Assembly (NCBI GenBank): GCA_030432635.1
Contig: JAUIMB010000008.1
Span: forward strand, 62,001-126,000
Length of the DNA: 64,000 bases
Source: Bacteroidia bacterium
GTDB taxonomy: Bacteria; Bacteroidota; Bacteroidia; Flavobacteriales; Flavobacteriaceae
Direction of reading: 5' to 3'
The notes under the pieces are model-generated. The model was given only the letters and a program-made list of their open reading frames with translations, did not search any database and was not told the origin of the DNA. Each line of letters starts with the position of its first letter. Within the stretch, counting starts at the first letter, position 1. Below are positions 55,100 to 63,404 of this stretch, piece by piece. A program made the translations under genes and the position numbers.

Positions 55100-56530
55100 T
55101 TAACTTTCGGTATTGTCTTTGCCTTTCGGAAGGGATTTTGAATCTTCCGGTTTAGGTTTGTCTTTTCCCTTCAGATATTCAGGTAAATCCATTCCAGCCA
55201 TATTGAACATGTCTTGCAACGGAGGTACAGATTTGTACATGCCAGAAAGGAAATTAGCGGTCGATGACTTTCCATCTTCACCATTTCCACCATTGTCCCA
55301 AACAGTGACTTTATCAATTTTGATGTTCTTTATTGCATCAGCTTGGGTTTTTACCAACTCAGGCAACTTATCAGCAATCAATAATAAAACGGCATCTTTA
55401 CTACTGTTGCCAGCAGCTTTTACAATTTCCTCAAGACCTGCTGCTTGCTTTGTAAGCAACTCAAACTGACCTTGTGCTTCAGCTTGCGCTTTGAATAATA
55501 TTGCATCAGCTTCACCTTTCGCTTTTCGTCTGATACGTTCTGCTTCAGCTTCAGCATCAATTTCCGCTTTGCGTTTATCAATTTCCGCAGGTACAATGAC
55601 ATCTGCCATTTGGGAAGAACGTTCGCGTTCAGCTCTAGCGACTTCAGCATCTTTCTCAGCAGCGTAAGATTCTTCCAAAGCTTTTGCGCTTTGAACTTTT
55701 TCTGCTGCAATAGCGACACGCTCTGCCTCGGCTTCACGCTGACGACGTAATGAATCAGAATTTGCAACCGCAATTTTCGCCTTGTTTTCACCTTCAACAG
55801 CCTGTGCATTTGCTGCAGCTACTTGAGTTCTTTCATCTTGAACAGCATTTGCTTCACCAATAGATCCATCTCTCGTTTTTTCTGCAACCGACTTTCGAGC
55901 AGCATTAATGGCATGAGCTGCAGCTTCCTTACCAAGTGCTTCAATATATCCAGATTCATCAACAATATCAGTAATGTTTACATTGATGAGCTTCAAACCT
56001 ACTTTCTTGAGCTCTGACTCTACAGATTGTGAAATATTGGTCAAAAATTTATCACGATCATTATTGATTTCCTCAATATCCATTGAGGCCACTACTAAAC
56101 GCAATTGACCGAAAATAATCTCTTTGGCCAATTCTTGTATGTCCTGTAAACCTAAACCGAGCAATCGTTCAGCAGCGTTTTGCATCACGCCAGGTTCTGT
56201 AGAAACACCGATGGTAAAACGAGAGGGTACATTAACACGAATATTTTGTTTAGACAGTGCATTGATAAGGTTGACTTCTATTGAAATTGGTGTTAAATCA
56301 AGAAACTCATAATCTTGAATTACAGGGAAGATGAAGGCTGCTCCACCATGAATACATTTTGCTGATTTTCCACCACCAACTTTTCCGTAGACCACTAAAA
56401 TGCGATCTGAAGGACAACGTTTATAGCGTTTGATAAGAATAATAAGAAAGACAAAGATGATCAGAATCGCGATAACGACCACGATCGGAAAGCCTAGATC
56501 AAAGTTTTGTTGTGTCAGAAGGTAGTTCAT
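55100..56530 (-). CDS. flotillin-family (SPFH) membrane protein
   Basis: The 476-residue protein has an N-terminal membrane helix (about 14-36), an SPFH/PHB domain (about 40-215, with RFTIGVSTEPGVMQNAAERLLGL), then a long Ala/Glu/Lys-rich coiled coil (about 215-380) of flotillin type. The Lys- and Asp-rich tail ends in SKSLPKGKDNTES. Flotillins form membrane scaffolds. It overlaps the NfeD-like gene by 32 bases, and NfeD/flotillin pairs are a known bacterial arrangement. Confidence 0.93.
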   Translation of the reverse strand: MNYLLTQQNFDLGFPIVVVIAILIIFVFLIILIKRYKRCPSDRILVVYGKVGGGKSAKCIHGGAAFIFPVIQDYEFLDLTPISIEVNLINALSKQNIRVNVPSRFTIGVSTEPGVMQNAAERLLGLGLQDIQELAKEIIFGQLRLVVASMDIEEINNDRDKFLTNISQSVESELKKVGLKLINVNITDIVDESGYIEALGKEAAAHAINAARKSVAEKTRDGSIGEANAVQDERTQVAAANAQAVEGENKAKIAVANSDSLRRQREAEAERVAIAAEKVQSAKALEESYAAEKDAEVARAERERSSQMADVIVPAEIDKRKAEIDAEAEAERIRRKAKGEADAILFKAQAEAQGQFELLTKQAAGLEEIVKAAGNSSKDAVLLLIADKLPELVKTQADAIKNIKIDKVTVWDNGGNGEDGKSSTANFLSGMYKSVPPLQDMFNMAGMDLPEYLKGKDKPKPEDSKSLPKGKDNTES

Positions 56531-57128
56531 AGTTTTGTGTATTAAATGGTTCTATTGCTTTTTTAGTTTGTTCTACGATGAGTATACCATTATTGGTTAC
56601 ATCAATGACTTTTATGAGTGTTCCAGATTTCAATTCCATAAGCGAATCTGTAAGTGCTTCGAGTTCTCTCAGGCTGCCTTGTACACGAACGCTGACTTTT
56701 CCCATGCTTGAGCGCGTTGCGCCAATAGTTAGATAGACTTCACCCACGGCTCCTATGGCATTTTTATATTGTAAAGTCCCACTATCTGCCAATTTCCGCA
56801 TAGAAAAAAACATGGCAGCCATAATCGTCATCATAACCAATCCTGCGATTGTAGCGATAATTACACTAGCAGGTTTAGACATTTCAGCATTTAAACATGC
56901 TATACCTGTCCATCCGAAAATAGTAAAAAACCCAACCAGATTTTTGAATGTTATAAATTGAAATCCAATACCTGAATCTGCTTCAATCTCTGTGTCTGCA
57001 TCAAGATCGTCACCACCATCAATTCCAATGAACGTGGTAATTACAACAAAGAGAAAAATCAATGAGCCAACAAGAGCGATGACCCAAAAGAATTGAGAAA
57101 ACCCGTCTAAAGCTTTAAACCATTCCAT
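56499..57128 (-). CDS. NfeD-like membrane protein
   Basis: The 209-residue protein has an N-terminal helix (about 10-32), an acidic Asp/Glu loop (about 36-50), two more membrane helices (about 60-110), and a C-terminal OB-fold-like part (about 122-195, GAVGEVYLTIGATRSSMGKVSV). It is of the short NfeD type that partners flotillins. It is followed with overlap by the flotillin gene. A -7-like TATCTTTC lies at 57156-57163. Confidence 0.88.
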   Translation of the reverse strand: MEWFKALDGFSQFFWVIALVGSLIFLFVVITTFIGIDGGDDLDADTEIEADSGIGFQFITFKNLVGFFTIFGWTGIACLNAEMSKPASVIIATIAGLVMMTIMAAMFFSMRKLADSGTLQYKNAIGAVGEVYLTIGATRSSMGKVSVRVQGSLRELEALTDSLMELKSGTLIKVIDVTNNGILIVEQTKKAIEPFNTQNYELPSDTTKL

Positions 57129-57199
57129 AATAGGTTAGTGTTAAAAATTAATATTGAAAGATAAGACCTTTACAAGGTACTTACAATTTAAAATTGATG

Positions 57200-58351
57200 T
57201 TATTTTGATAGTAGAATAGACACAGCATTTCCGCCAAATCCAACAGCATTTACCAAGATATTATTGAGTTGTTTAGGTGCTTCTTGCTTCAGGTAAGGTA
57301 TTGAAAGGAATTTTTGATATTGTAGCATCATGATAGCCGTTTCAATATTTAAAAGTCCAGATGCACCAAGGCTGTGACCTATTTTCCACTTATTAGTAGT
57401 TAAAGCAGGAATTTTGTTACAAAAAACGGATTGTATGGCATTAATTTCGGCCTGATCACCTTTAATGGTTCCTGGTGTATGGGTGACGACAACATCGATA
57501 TTTTCTGGTGCAATTGACCCTAAAGCCATGGTCATGGAGCGTTGAAAACAGTCTGCATTGGAAGATAAAGAAGCATTGTGCTCCAAGACTTCTGTCGCAT
57601 AACCCAACCCTTTTATTGCAGCAAGTCTATTATCGGAGCTACCTTTTTCCAAACACGCCATTGCAGCACCTTCAGCTAAAACCATCGTATTTTGGGTCTT
57701 ATTGAGGTTTAGGGCTTGGTTAGGATATTGACAATGCTGAAGGCGTTCAGAATGACAATAAATCTTCAAGGCTTTCATTTGGGCAATCGTAAAAGGTGTT
57801 AATGGTGCCTCACTGCCACCAACCAAGAATTTACTACACATTCCAGAGTTGATCCATGCGATTCCATTGAGCATCGCGTGCAATGCTGTGGAACAGGTAA
57901 TCGAATGTGAAATTTCAGGACCTTGGGTTTGTAAGTCGTGGGCAACCCAAGACGATATGTTGCCTAGTGTTGTTGTTGGAGAGGTTAGAATTTCGGCTAT
58001 TCCTTGTTTCAGGAATGAGTCGTAATACGACTCAAAGAGATGTGTCGCACCTCGAGAAGAACCAATATTAATTCCAAAATTATCACTAGCCTTCCAACCT
58101 GCGATTTTTAGGGCTTGCCTTGAGGTGAAAATGGCATAGAGCACAGAGTTGTCCAAACGTTTGTATTTTGGATTTGAACGCCTTAGCAGTTCTATACTCT
58201 CTTTTGCTTCGGTAGGTAATCTTGCAACCAATTCACTAGGATTCAGGGAAAAAAAATGTGCGTCATTCAGGGAGTTGTTCCAGATGTCTTTAGACCGAAA
58301 CCCTAATGGCGAAATCGATGAAATGGCTGTTATAGAAATGGGTTGTTGCAA
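57200..58351 (-). CDS. beta-ketoacyl synthase encoded in the biotin operon
   Basis: The 383-residue enzyme has the full Cys-His-His triad of KAS II/KAS I type: Cys153 in SITCSTALHA, His291 in VTHTPGTIKGD, His326 in GHSLGASG. It is the last gene of the biotin cluster, 78 bases after bioA, so it probably condenses malonyl or other acyl-ACP units for the pimeloyl precursor. No bioC, bioH, bioW or bioZ gene is seen in the window. It could instead belong to another fatty-acid process and be in the operon only by position. Confidence 0.9.
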   Translation of the reverse strand: MQQPISITAISSISPLGFRSKDIWNNSLNDAHFFSLNPSELVARLPTEAKESIELLRRSNPKYKRLDNSVLYAIFTSRQALKIAGWKASDNFGINIGSSRGATHLFESYYDSFLKQGIAEILTSPTTTLGNISSWVAHDLQTQGPEISHSITCSTALHAMLNGIAWINSGMCSKFLVGGSEAPLTPFTIAQMKALKIYCHSERLQHCQYPNQALNLNKTQNTMVLAEGAAMACLEKGSSDNRLAAIKGLGYATEVLEHNASLSSNADCFQRSMTMALGSIAPENIDVVVTHTPGTIKGDQAEINAIQSVFCNKIPALTTNKWKIGHSLGASGLLNIETAIMMLQYQKFLSIPYLKQEAPKQLNNILVNAVGFGGNAVSILLSK

Positions 58352-58429
58352 GGAATTTTGTTTTAGGCAAAAATAAGATTTCTTTAGTCTATTGAGAAAA
58401 TGAATGGGTGTATCTTGACATGCCAGTAA

Positions 58430-59695
58430 TCAAATCCTATCCAAGACTTTTTCAATAGCAATATACACCTTGTTTAACTGTTTTTCAGAAATCACATAAG
58501 GTGCCAAGATATAAATGGTTTGTCCTAATGGACGCAGAAATACACCTCTTTCCATAAAACTATGGAATAATTTATCACGTAAATTTCCGTAGCGTTCCAT
58601 TTTGATGTCTAGATCTAAAGCGAAAATAATGCCTTTTTGTCTGATAGAAGCGACTTTTGGATGTGTTTCAATCCGCTGTCCAAAATCTTGATGAGAAGCT
58701 ATAATTCGACTAATATTGGCTTGCATGTCTTCTGATTTTAGCAGCTCAATTCCTGCCAAAGCAGCTCTGCATGCTAGTGGATTCGCAGAATAGGTGTGTC
58801 CATGAAAAAAGCCCTTACTTAGGTCATCGTTATAAAAAGCATCAAAAACGTCTTGAGAACAACTTGTTATGGCCATGGGAAGTAAACCAGCAGTTAAAGC
58901 CTTGCTCAAGCACATAATATCTGGTTTGGTCGCTAAGTAATCTGAAGCGAAATGTTTTCCTGTTTTTCCAAAACCCGTCATCACTTCATCTGCAATGGTA
59001 ATGATGTTATTGTGTTTACAGAAATTCAAAATCATATTGAGTCCATGGGTATCATGCATTTGCATGGCTGCAGCACCTTGCACTAATGGTTCATAGATAA
59101 ATCCAGCAACCTTGTTGGTGTTCACAATATCTGAAAGCTGTTTTATAATCAAGTCATGGTTCTTTCCATTTGGTGTTGGAATACGAACCACTTTCAGAAA
59201 GAAATCCTCAAACGGACCATTATAAACCGATAATCCAGAAACACTCATCGCTCCAAAGGTGTCACCATGAAATCCATCTTCAAAAGCGATAAGCGTATTG
59301 TGCTTTTCACCTTTGTTGAAATGATACTGCAACGCCATTTTAATTCCGACTTCAACAGCAGTAGATCCGTTATCGCTAAAAAACAACTTATTTTGGTTGT
59401 TAGGAAGTATATCGATCAATGCTTCGGAAAGTTCCACAGCAGGACGATGGGTAAAGCCACTAAATACGATTTGGTCCAACTGTTGCATTTGTTCGGTGAC
59501 GCATTTGATGATGTGAGGATTACAATGTCCATACATACACGTATACCATGAGGCTATGGCATCGATATAATTATTGCCATCCTCATCGGTAAGTACACAA
59601 CCTTCTGCTTTCACAATGGCAATCGTATCAGGATGTGTCTTGTGTTGGGTTAATGGATGCCAAAGGTGTTTTTTATCGCGTTCTTTTAAAGCCAT
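58430..59695 (-). CDS. bioA: adenosylmethionine-8-amino-7-oxononanoate aminotransferase
   Basis: The 421-residue PLP enzyme makes 7,8-diaminopelargonic acid from KAPA. Key residues are Lys265 in LSKALTAG (Schiff base), the FSDNGSTAVEVGIKMA stretch (106-121) and HPLTQH at the N-terminus, which is diagnostic for BioA. Order in the operon is bioF, DUF2007 gene, bioD, bioA, ketoacyl synthase. Length is standard. Confidence 0.96.
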   Translation of the reverse strand: MALKERDKKHLWHPLTQHKTHPDTIAIVKAEGCVLTDEDGNNYIDAIASWYTCMYGHCNPHIIKCVTEQMQQLDQIVFSGFTHRPAVELSEALIDILPNNQNKLFFSDNGSTAVEVGIKMALQYHFNKGEKHNTLIAFEDGFHGDTFGAMSVSGLSVYNGPFEDFFLKVVRIPTPNGKNHDLIIKQLSDIVNTNKVAGFIYEPLVQGAAAMQMHDTHGLNMILNFCKHNNIITIADEVMTGFGKTGKHFASDYLATKPDIMCLSKALTAGLLPMAITSCSQDVFDAFYNDDLSKGFFHGHTYSANPLACRAALAGIELLKSEDMQANISRIIASHQDFGQRIETHPKVASIRQKGIIFALDLDIKMERYGNLRDKLFHSFMERGVFLRPLGQTIYILAPYVISEKQLNKVYIAIEKVLDRI

Positions 59696-59736
59696 GTTTA
59701 TTTTGCTGAACTTAATTGATGTGTTGTAAAGTAAAT

Positions 59737-60348
59737 TTAAAGTAAGTTGCTCTTAAACTTTGAGGCATATTCCTTTACCACGTTTTTGTCAAAATAAGGT
59801 TCTTCGTCTATGCGACCAATAACCTTCACATCGGTCATTTTTGTAATAATCGCTTCAGTTGTTTTATGCTCATTTCCACTGAAAATAATGGCTACATCAA
59901 CCCCTTTTTCCTGTAATAGATTTACAGTTAATAAGGAATGGTTAATGCTGCCTAAATAATGGCGAGATACTACAATGATTTTGTAGTTAGGCTGAAGGAG
60001 ATCTAGAATGGTATGCTGCTCATTTATGGGAACCAATAATCCTCCAGCACCTTCAATTACAAGGTGGTTTGTTGTTTTAGGTTCCTGAATTCCCTTTAAA
60101 TCAATTTCTATGTTGTCGATTTCAGCTGCAGCATGCGGACTCATTGGTGTGTTTAAGGCATAACTGTTGCTATGGAATACACTTTTCCTATTTGAAACAA
60201 GTTGTTCAACTTTTTTAGTGTCACAATTTTCTAAATCGCCAGCTTGAATCGGTTTCCAGTAATCAGCCTCCAAAGCTTCCGTAATTATGGCTGAAGCTAT
60301 TGTTTTTCCTACATCTGTGCCTATTCCAGTAATGAAATATGTACTCAT
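59737..60348 (-). CDS. bioD: dethiobiotin synthetase
   Basis: The 203-residue ATP-dependent enzyme closes the ureido ring. The P-loop GIGTDVGKT is at 8-16, and EGAGGLLVP lies near 100-108. Its start overlaps the DUF2007 gene stop by 4 bases (ATGA), so translation is coupled. No bioC is present between it and bioF. Confidence 0.95.
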   Translation of the reverse strand: MSTYFITGIGTDVGKTIASAIITEALEADYWKPIQAGDLENCDTKKVEQLVSNRKSVFHSNSYALNTPMSPHAAAEIDNIEIDLKGIQEPKTTNHLVIEGAGGLLVPINEQHTILDLLQPNYKIIVVSRHYLGSINHSLLTVNLLQEKGVDVAIIFSGNEHKTTEAIITKMTDVKVIGRIDEEPYFDKNVVKEYASKFKSNLL

Positions 60349-60725
60349 TTAAAAACGGTTTTACATGCATTACAAATGTAATTCGTTCGCTCAAAAAATG
60401 GGAATAACATATAAAAAAGGTTCTTTCTTTCCAAAGGAGCGATCAAGACTTGGGCAGCATTACATGACGGACAATGCATCGGTTCTCCATCGTCATTGGT
60501 TTCATAGGCTCTAATTTCATTGTAAATCTTGACTGCATTTTCGAAATCATCATCGGAAACCAACAACTTTACACCACCAATAGCCTGACTGATCAATGGA
60601 TCGGAATCCACGGTTTTTTCATCCAATAACATGACTGTTATGCCTTCAGCCTCTAGTTTTGATTTCGTGATTTGCGCTTCGGTTGAATATGGAAAGGTCG
60701 CAAGAACTTGAAAATGGTCTATCAT
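60345..60725 (-). CDS. DUF2007 / zinc-ribbon protein inside the biotin operon
   Basis: This 126-residue protein has an N-terminal DUF2007 (signal-transduction-like alpha/beta) part (about 1-70) and a C-terminal four-Cys zinc ribbon (Cys85, Cys88, Cys118, Cys121). It overlaps bioF at the stop/start by 4 bases and bioD by 4 bases, so it is locked between two biotin genes. Its job is unknown. A regulatory or complex-forming role in the pathway is possible. Confidence 0.85.
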   Translation of the reverse strand: MIDHFQVLATFPYSTEAQITKSKLEAEGITVMLLDEKTVDSDPLISQAIGGVKLLVSDDDFENAVKIYNEIRAYETNDDGEPMHCPSCNAAQVLIAPLERKNLFYMLFPFFERTNYICNACKTVFK

Positions 60726-61885
60726 GAATTGGTGTCTGTTTCAACAAAAGTAGTAAGTAGCTCTAAAACTTTTGTGATTTCTGCTTTGGAATTATAGCAG
60801 TGAATACAAAACCGCAAGCGTTCTTTCCCTTTCGGAACGGTAGGTGAGAGAATGGCTTTAACATCAAAACCATCGGTTTTTAGTAGTTCGGAAATGAGCT
60901 TAACCTTTTTATTTCCAGAGATAATACAAGATTGTATTGCTGAATCACTTTTGATGAAATGGTCTTCTAGCTGAAGACGAGACACTTCCGATTTAAAGTA
61001 AGCAATGGTATGATGAAGATGACTTAAACTTGAAGTGTTTTCGAGGTTTTGATTGTGTAAGGCGTTATACACTATTTTTATAGTCGCCAAACTGTGAGGT
61101 GAAAGAGCAGTAGTGTAAATAAACGGCCTTGAGAAGTTGATGAGATAATTACAAAGCTCATTAGAAGCCAGAACTGCTGCGCCATGACAGCCTAAGGCTT
61201 TTCCGAAGGTTACAATTCGTGCAAAAACATCAGTTTCGATGCCTAATTCTTGAATCATTCCGTAGCCTTTTTTACCAAAAACACCAACAGCATGTGCTTC
61301 ATCAACTATAAGAAGGGCATTATATGATTTGCAAATTTGTGTAAGTTTCTTGAGTTCTGGGATGTCACCATCCATAGAAAACACAGATTCGGTAACCACA
61401 TAGATTGTAGCGTCTCCGAAATCTTTTTGAAGTAAACTTTTTAAATGAGACAAGTCATTATGTCGAAATTTATAAGTCTTGGCAAGACTCATTCCAATAC
61501 CATCACGTATGGACGCATGGCAATATTCATCATAAAGTACAACGTCATTACGTTGAGGCACACAAGAAAGGACACCAATATTCGCAGTATAACCAGAATT
61601 GAATATGAGCGCACTTTCCGAATTGTGAAACTTACTGATTTGAAGTTCTACATCTTGATATAAGTGATGGTTTCCAGACAATAGCCGAGATCCTGTACTT
61701 CCGTTTTTTACAAGGTGTTTTTCTTTTAGGTATTGAAGCGTTTGTTCTTGAATGGTTTGGGATGCGGCAAAACCTAAATAATCATTTGATGAAAAATCAA
61801 TGAGGTTTTCTTGAATACCTAACCGACGTAAAGCACCATTTTTGTTGCGATTGTTGAGTTTGTATTGAAGTTTTTCAGGAAGCAT
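60722..61885 (-). CDS. bioF: 8-amino-7-oxononanoate synthase
   Basis: The 387-residue PLP enzyme joins pimeloyl-ACP and alanine. Signatures are NGSTGSRLLSGNHHLYQDVE (61-80), ESVFSMDGD (166-174), VDEAHAVGVFG (194-204) and the PLP lysine Lys229 in TFGKALGCHGA. It is the first enzyme gene of the operon, starting 3 bases after a small membrane-protein gene. Its ATGA overlap with the DUF2007 gene couples them. Confidence 0.95.
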   Translation of the reverse strand: MLPEKLQYKLNNRNKNGALRRLGIQENLIDFSSNDYLGFAASQTIQEQTLQYLKEKHLVKNGSTGSRLLSGNHHLYQDVELQISKFHNSESALIFNSGYTANIGVLSCVPQRNDVVLYDEYCHASIRDGIGMSLAKTYKFRHNDLSHLKSLLQKDFGDATIYVVTESVFSMDGDIPELKKLTQICKSYNALLIVDEAHAVGVFGKKGYGMIQELGIETDVFARIVTFGKALGCHGAAVLASNELCNYLINFSRPFIYTTALSPHSLATIKIVYNALHNQNLENTSSLSHLHHTIAYFKSEVSRLQLEDHFIKSDSAIQSCIISGNKKVKLISELLKTDGFDVKAILSPTVPKGKERLRFCIHCYNSKAEITKVLELLTTFVETDTNS

Positions 61886-61888
61886 GAA

Positions 61889-62416
61889 TTAATCAATGTA
61901 GACAAGTTCTCCTTTTTTTCTCAAAATGTCCTTATCAACCCATTTGAAATCATTCTTTTCGGTAGCGTCCAAAAGATCAATCAATAGGGCGTCTGCGATG
62001 TGGGATGCAACATTAAAAGCATCCTTTATGTCCTTGGTTTTATAAACGGTTAGTTTTTTGTTGTTTTGATGGAATAAGTTGAGCACAATAATAGGAAAGC
62101 TGTTGGAGGTTTCAGCTGTAAGTGCCCGAACTGTAATGTCTTCAGTAGTGTTGAATACAGAAACATATTCAGGCGATTTCAAGGCTTGCCATTTGCCAAA
62201 GCAAAATCCCATCAAGATATTGAGTTTTCTATACTGATTGGCTTCCAGGTCAATTTCAGATCCATCCGATTTGAGCATCATAAATCCGAAAAGCAATGGA
62301 ACCAATCCGTAAATATTCAAGGAAATAAGTCCGAATAGACCTACACCCAAACCGGCAATACCTATAACCACTTTCCAAGACGGTATTTTTCTTATGTACT
62401 TAATTTTGGATTCCAT
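61889..62416 (-). CDS. small membrane protein heading the biotin operon
   Basis: From the ATG at 62414-62416 the product has 175 residues. A longer frame to 62464 would begin upstream of the promoter. Two membrane helices lie near 17-50 (IGIAGLGVGLFGLISLNIYG and LVPLLFGFMM), then a soluble domain with a VFNTTEDITVRAL pattern. No known family is recognised. It is 3 bases ahead of bioF and, by the -7 element at 62422-62429, the first gene of the operon. Confidence 0.75.
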   Translation of the reverse strand: MESKIKYIRKIPSWKVVIGIAGLGVGLFGLISLNIYGLVPLLFGFMMLKSDGSEIDLEANQYRKLNILMGFCFGKWQALKSPEYVSVFNTTEDITVRALTAETSNSFPIIVLNLFHQNNKKLTVYKTKDIKDAFNVASHIADALLIDLLDATEKNDFKWVDKDILRKKGELVYID

Positions 62417-62421
62417 GACTG

Positions 62422-62429
62422 CAAATATA
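62422..62429 (-). promoter_or_regulatory. -7 promoter element of the biotin operon
   Basis: TATATTTG on the minus strand is an exact consensus match and ends 5 bases before the ATG at 62416. The transcript would start about two bases before that codon. Confidence 0.6.
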
Positions 62430-62516
62430 ACCAATGAAATATGGAAAGCGTGTTTTTTAGCCAATGATAAATTTATCTTTTTTAAATAAAAAATTATTGT
62501 TTGTCAATAATTTTTA

Positions 62517-62524
62517 TATATTTG
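62517..62524 (+). promoter_or_regulatory. -7 promoter element of the DUF2975/XRE pair
   Basis: TATATTTG is an exact match to TAnnTTTG, with a TTG at 62497-62499, 17 bases upstream. The palindromic operator begins on the next base. Confidence 0.65.
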
Positions 62525-62541
62525 TTATCGTAAAACGATAA
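62525..62541 (+). promoter_or_regulatory. perfect palindrome, likely operator of the XRE regulator
   Basis: TTATCGT, AAA, ACGATAA form a perfect 7-bp dyad with a 3-base centre. It covers the predicted transcription start and ends 4 bases before the ATG at 62546. A dimeric helix-turn-helix protein such as the product of the second gene would fit here. Confidence 0.7.
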
Positions 62542-62545
62542 TAAA

Positions 62546-63070
62546 ATGAAAACAAAACGAATTTTCAATGTGATGAATGTCATCACGTGGATTGTATTTA
62601 TTGGCTATTGTATTAAAGCAGGATCTATAGTGATGGTATCTTTAATAAGTCTTTCGGGTAATAAAAATGCCACTGAAAACCTTTATTTAGGGATGAATCT
62701 CTCAACCCTATATGAGTTTAGTATGAATCATTTTATATTAGTTACAATCCTATTAATTGCGATGGCTAGTTTAAGTGCCTATTTGTTTTACCTTTTGATT
62801 AAGGTTTTTAGGCAGTTGGATTTGAACCAACCTTTTAAAGCTCGAGTAATACAGCTCATCTTTAGAATGAGTACTGTGGCCTTGGTCATTGGAATTGTTG
62901 GTTTAGTTGCCAATTCGTACACACATTGGTTGCGAACCCAAGTATTCTTTACCCAATTGGATATAGGAAATACATCGGCTTATTTTTTTATGGCTGGTGT
63001 GGTTTTTATCATTGCCACGTTATTTAAACGCGCCATGGATATACAACAAGAAAACGAATTAACCATTTAG
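62546..63070 (+). CDS. DUF2975 four-helix membrane protein
   Basis: This 174-residue protein has four predicted membrane helices (about 12-35, 60-82, 102-122, 140-160) and the DUF2975 linker RQLDLNQPFKARVIQLI. DUF2975 proteins are nearly always followed by a small YozG-type XRE regulator gene, as here (1 base gap). Function is unknown. Confidence 0.88.
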   Translation: MKTKRIFNVMNVITWIVFIGYCIKAGSIVMVSLISLSGNKNATENLYLGMNLSTLYEFSMNHFILVTILLIAMASLSAYLFYLLIKVFRQLDLNQPFKARVIQLIFRMSTVALVIGIVGLVANSYTHWLRTQVFFTQLDIGNTSAYFFMAGVVFIIATLFKRAMDIQQENELTI

Positions 63071-63071
63071 T

Positions 63072-63278
63072 ATGCCGATAATAGTCAATTTGGATGTCAT
63101 GCTTGCCAAGCGGAAAATGAAGAGCAATGAACTTGCAGATATCATAGGAATCACCACGGCAAATTTATCAATTTTGAAAACAGGAAAAGCTAAAGCCATT
63201 CGATTTTCAACTTTGGAAGCGATTTGTGACGCTTTAGATTGCCAGCCTGCCGATATTTTAGAGTATGTAGAAAACTGA
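63072..63278 (+). CDS. small XRE-family (YozG-type) regulator
   Basis: The 68-residue protein is a single helix-turn-helix domain: MLAKRKMKSNELADIIGIT is helix 1-2, TANLSILKTGKAKAIRF is the recognition region and LEAICDALDCQPADIL is the family end. It starts 1 base after the DUF2975 stop. It probably binds the palindrome at 62525-62541 and controls its own operon. Confidence 0.92.
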   Translation: MPIIVNLDVMLAKRKMKSNELADIIGITTANLSILKTGKAKAIRFSTLEAICDALDCQPADILEYVEN

Positions 63279-63404
63279 ATATAGACGTTTGTCGTTAATT
63301 TCTGATTATGAAGCACTGGTTGTTTCAAGCGTATGATTATCAAAAGCAAAATTTTAAGTTTTTCTAGATGCAAAAAAGCGACGGTCTTTGTATTTTTATA
63401 GTGT

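Noticed and set aside
55420-55809. 129-codon Lys/Leu-rich frame on the minus strand
   Set aside because: It is a shifted frame of the flotillin coiled coil and has the matching low complexity.
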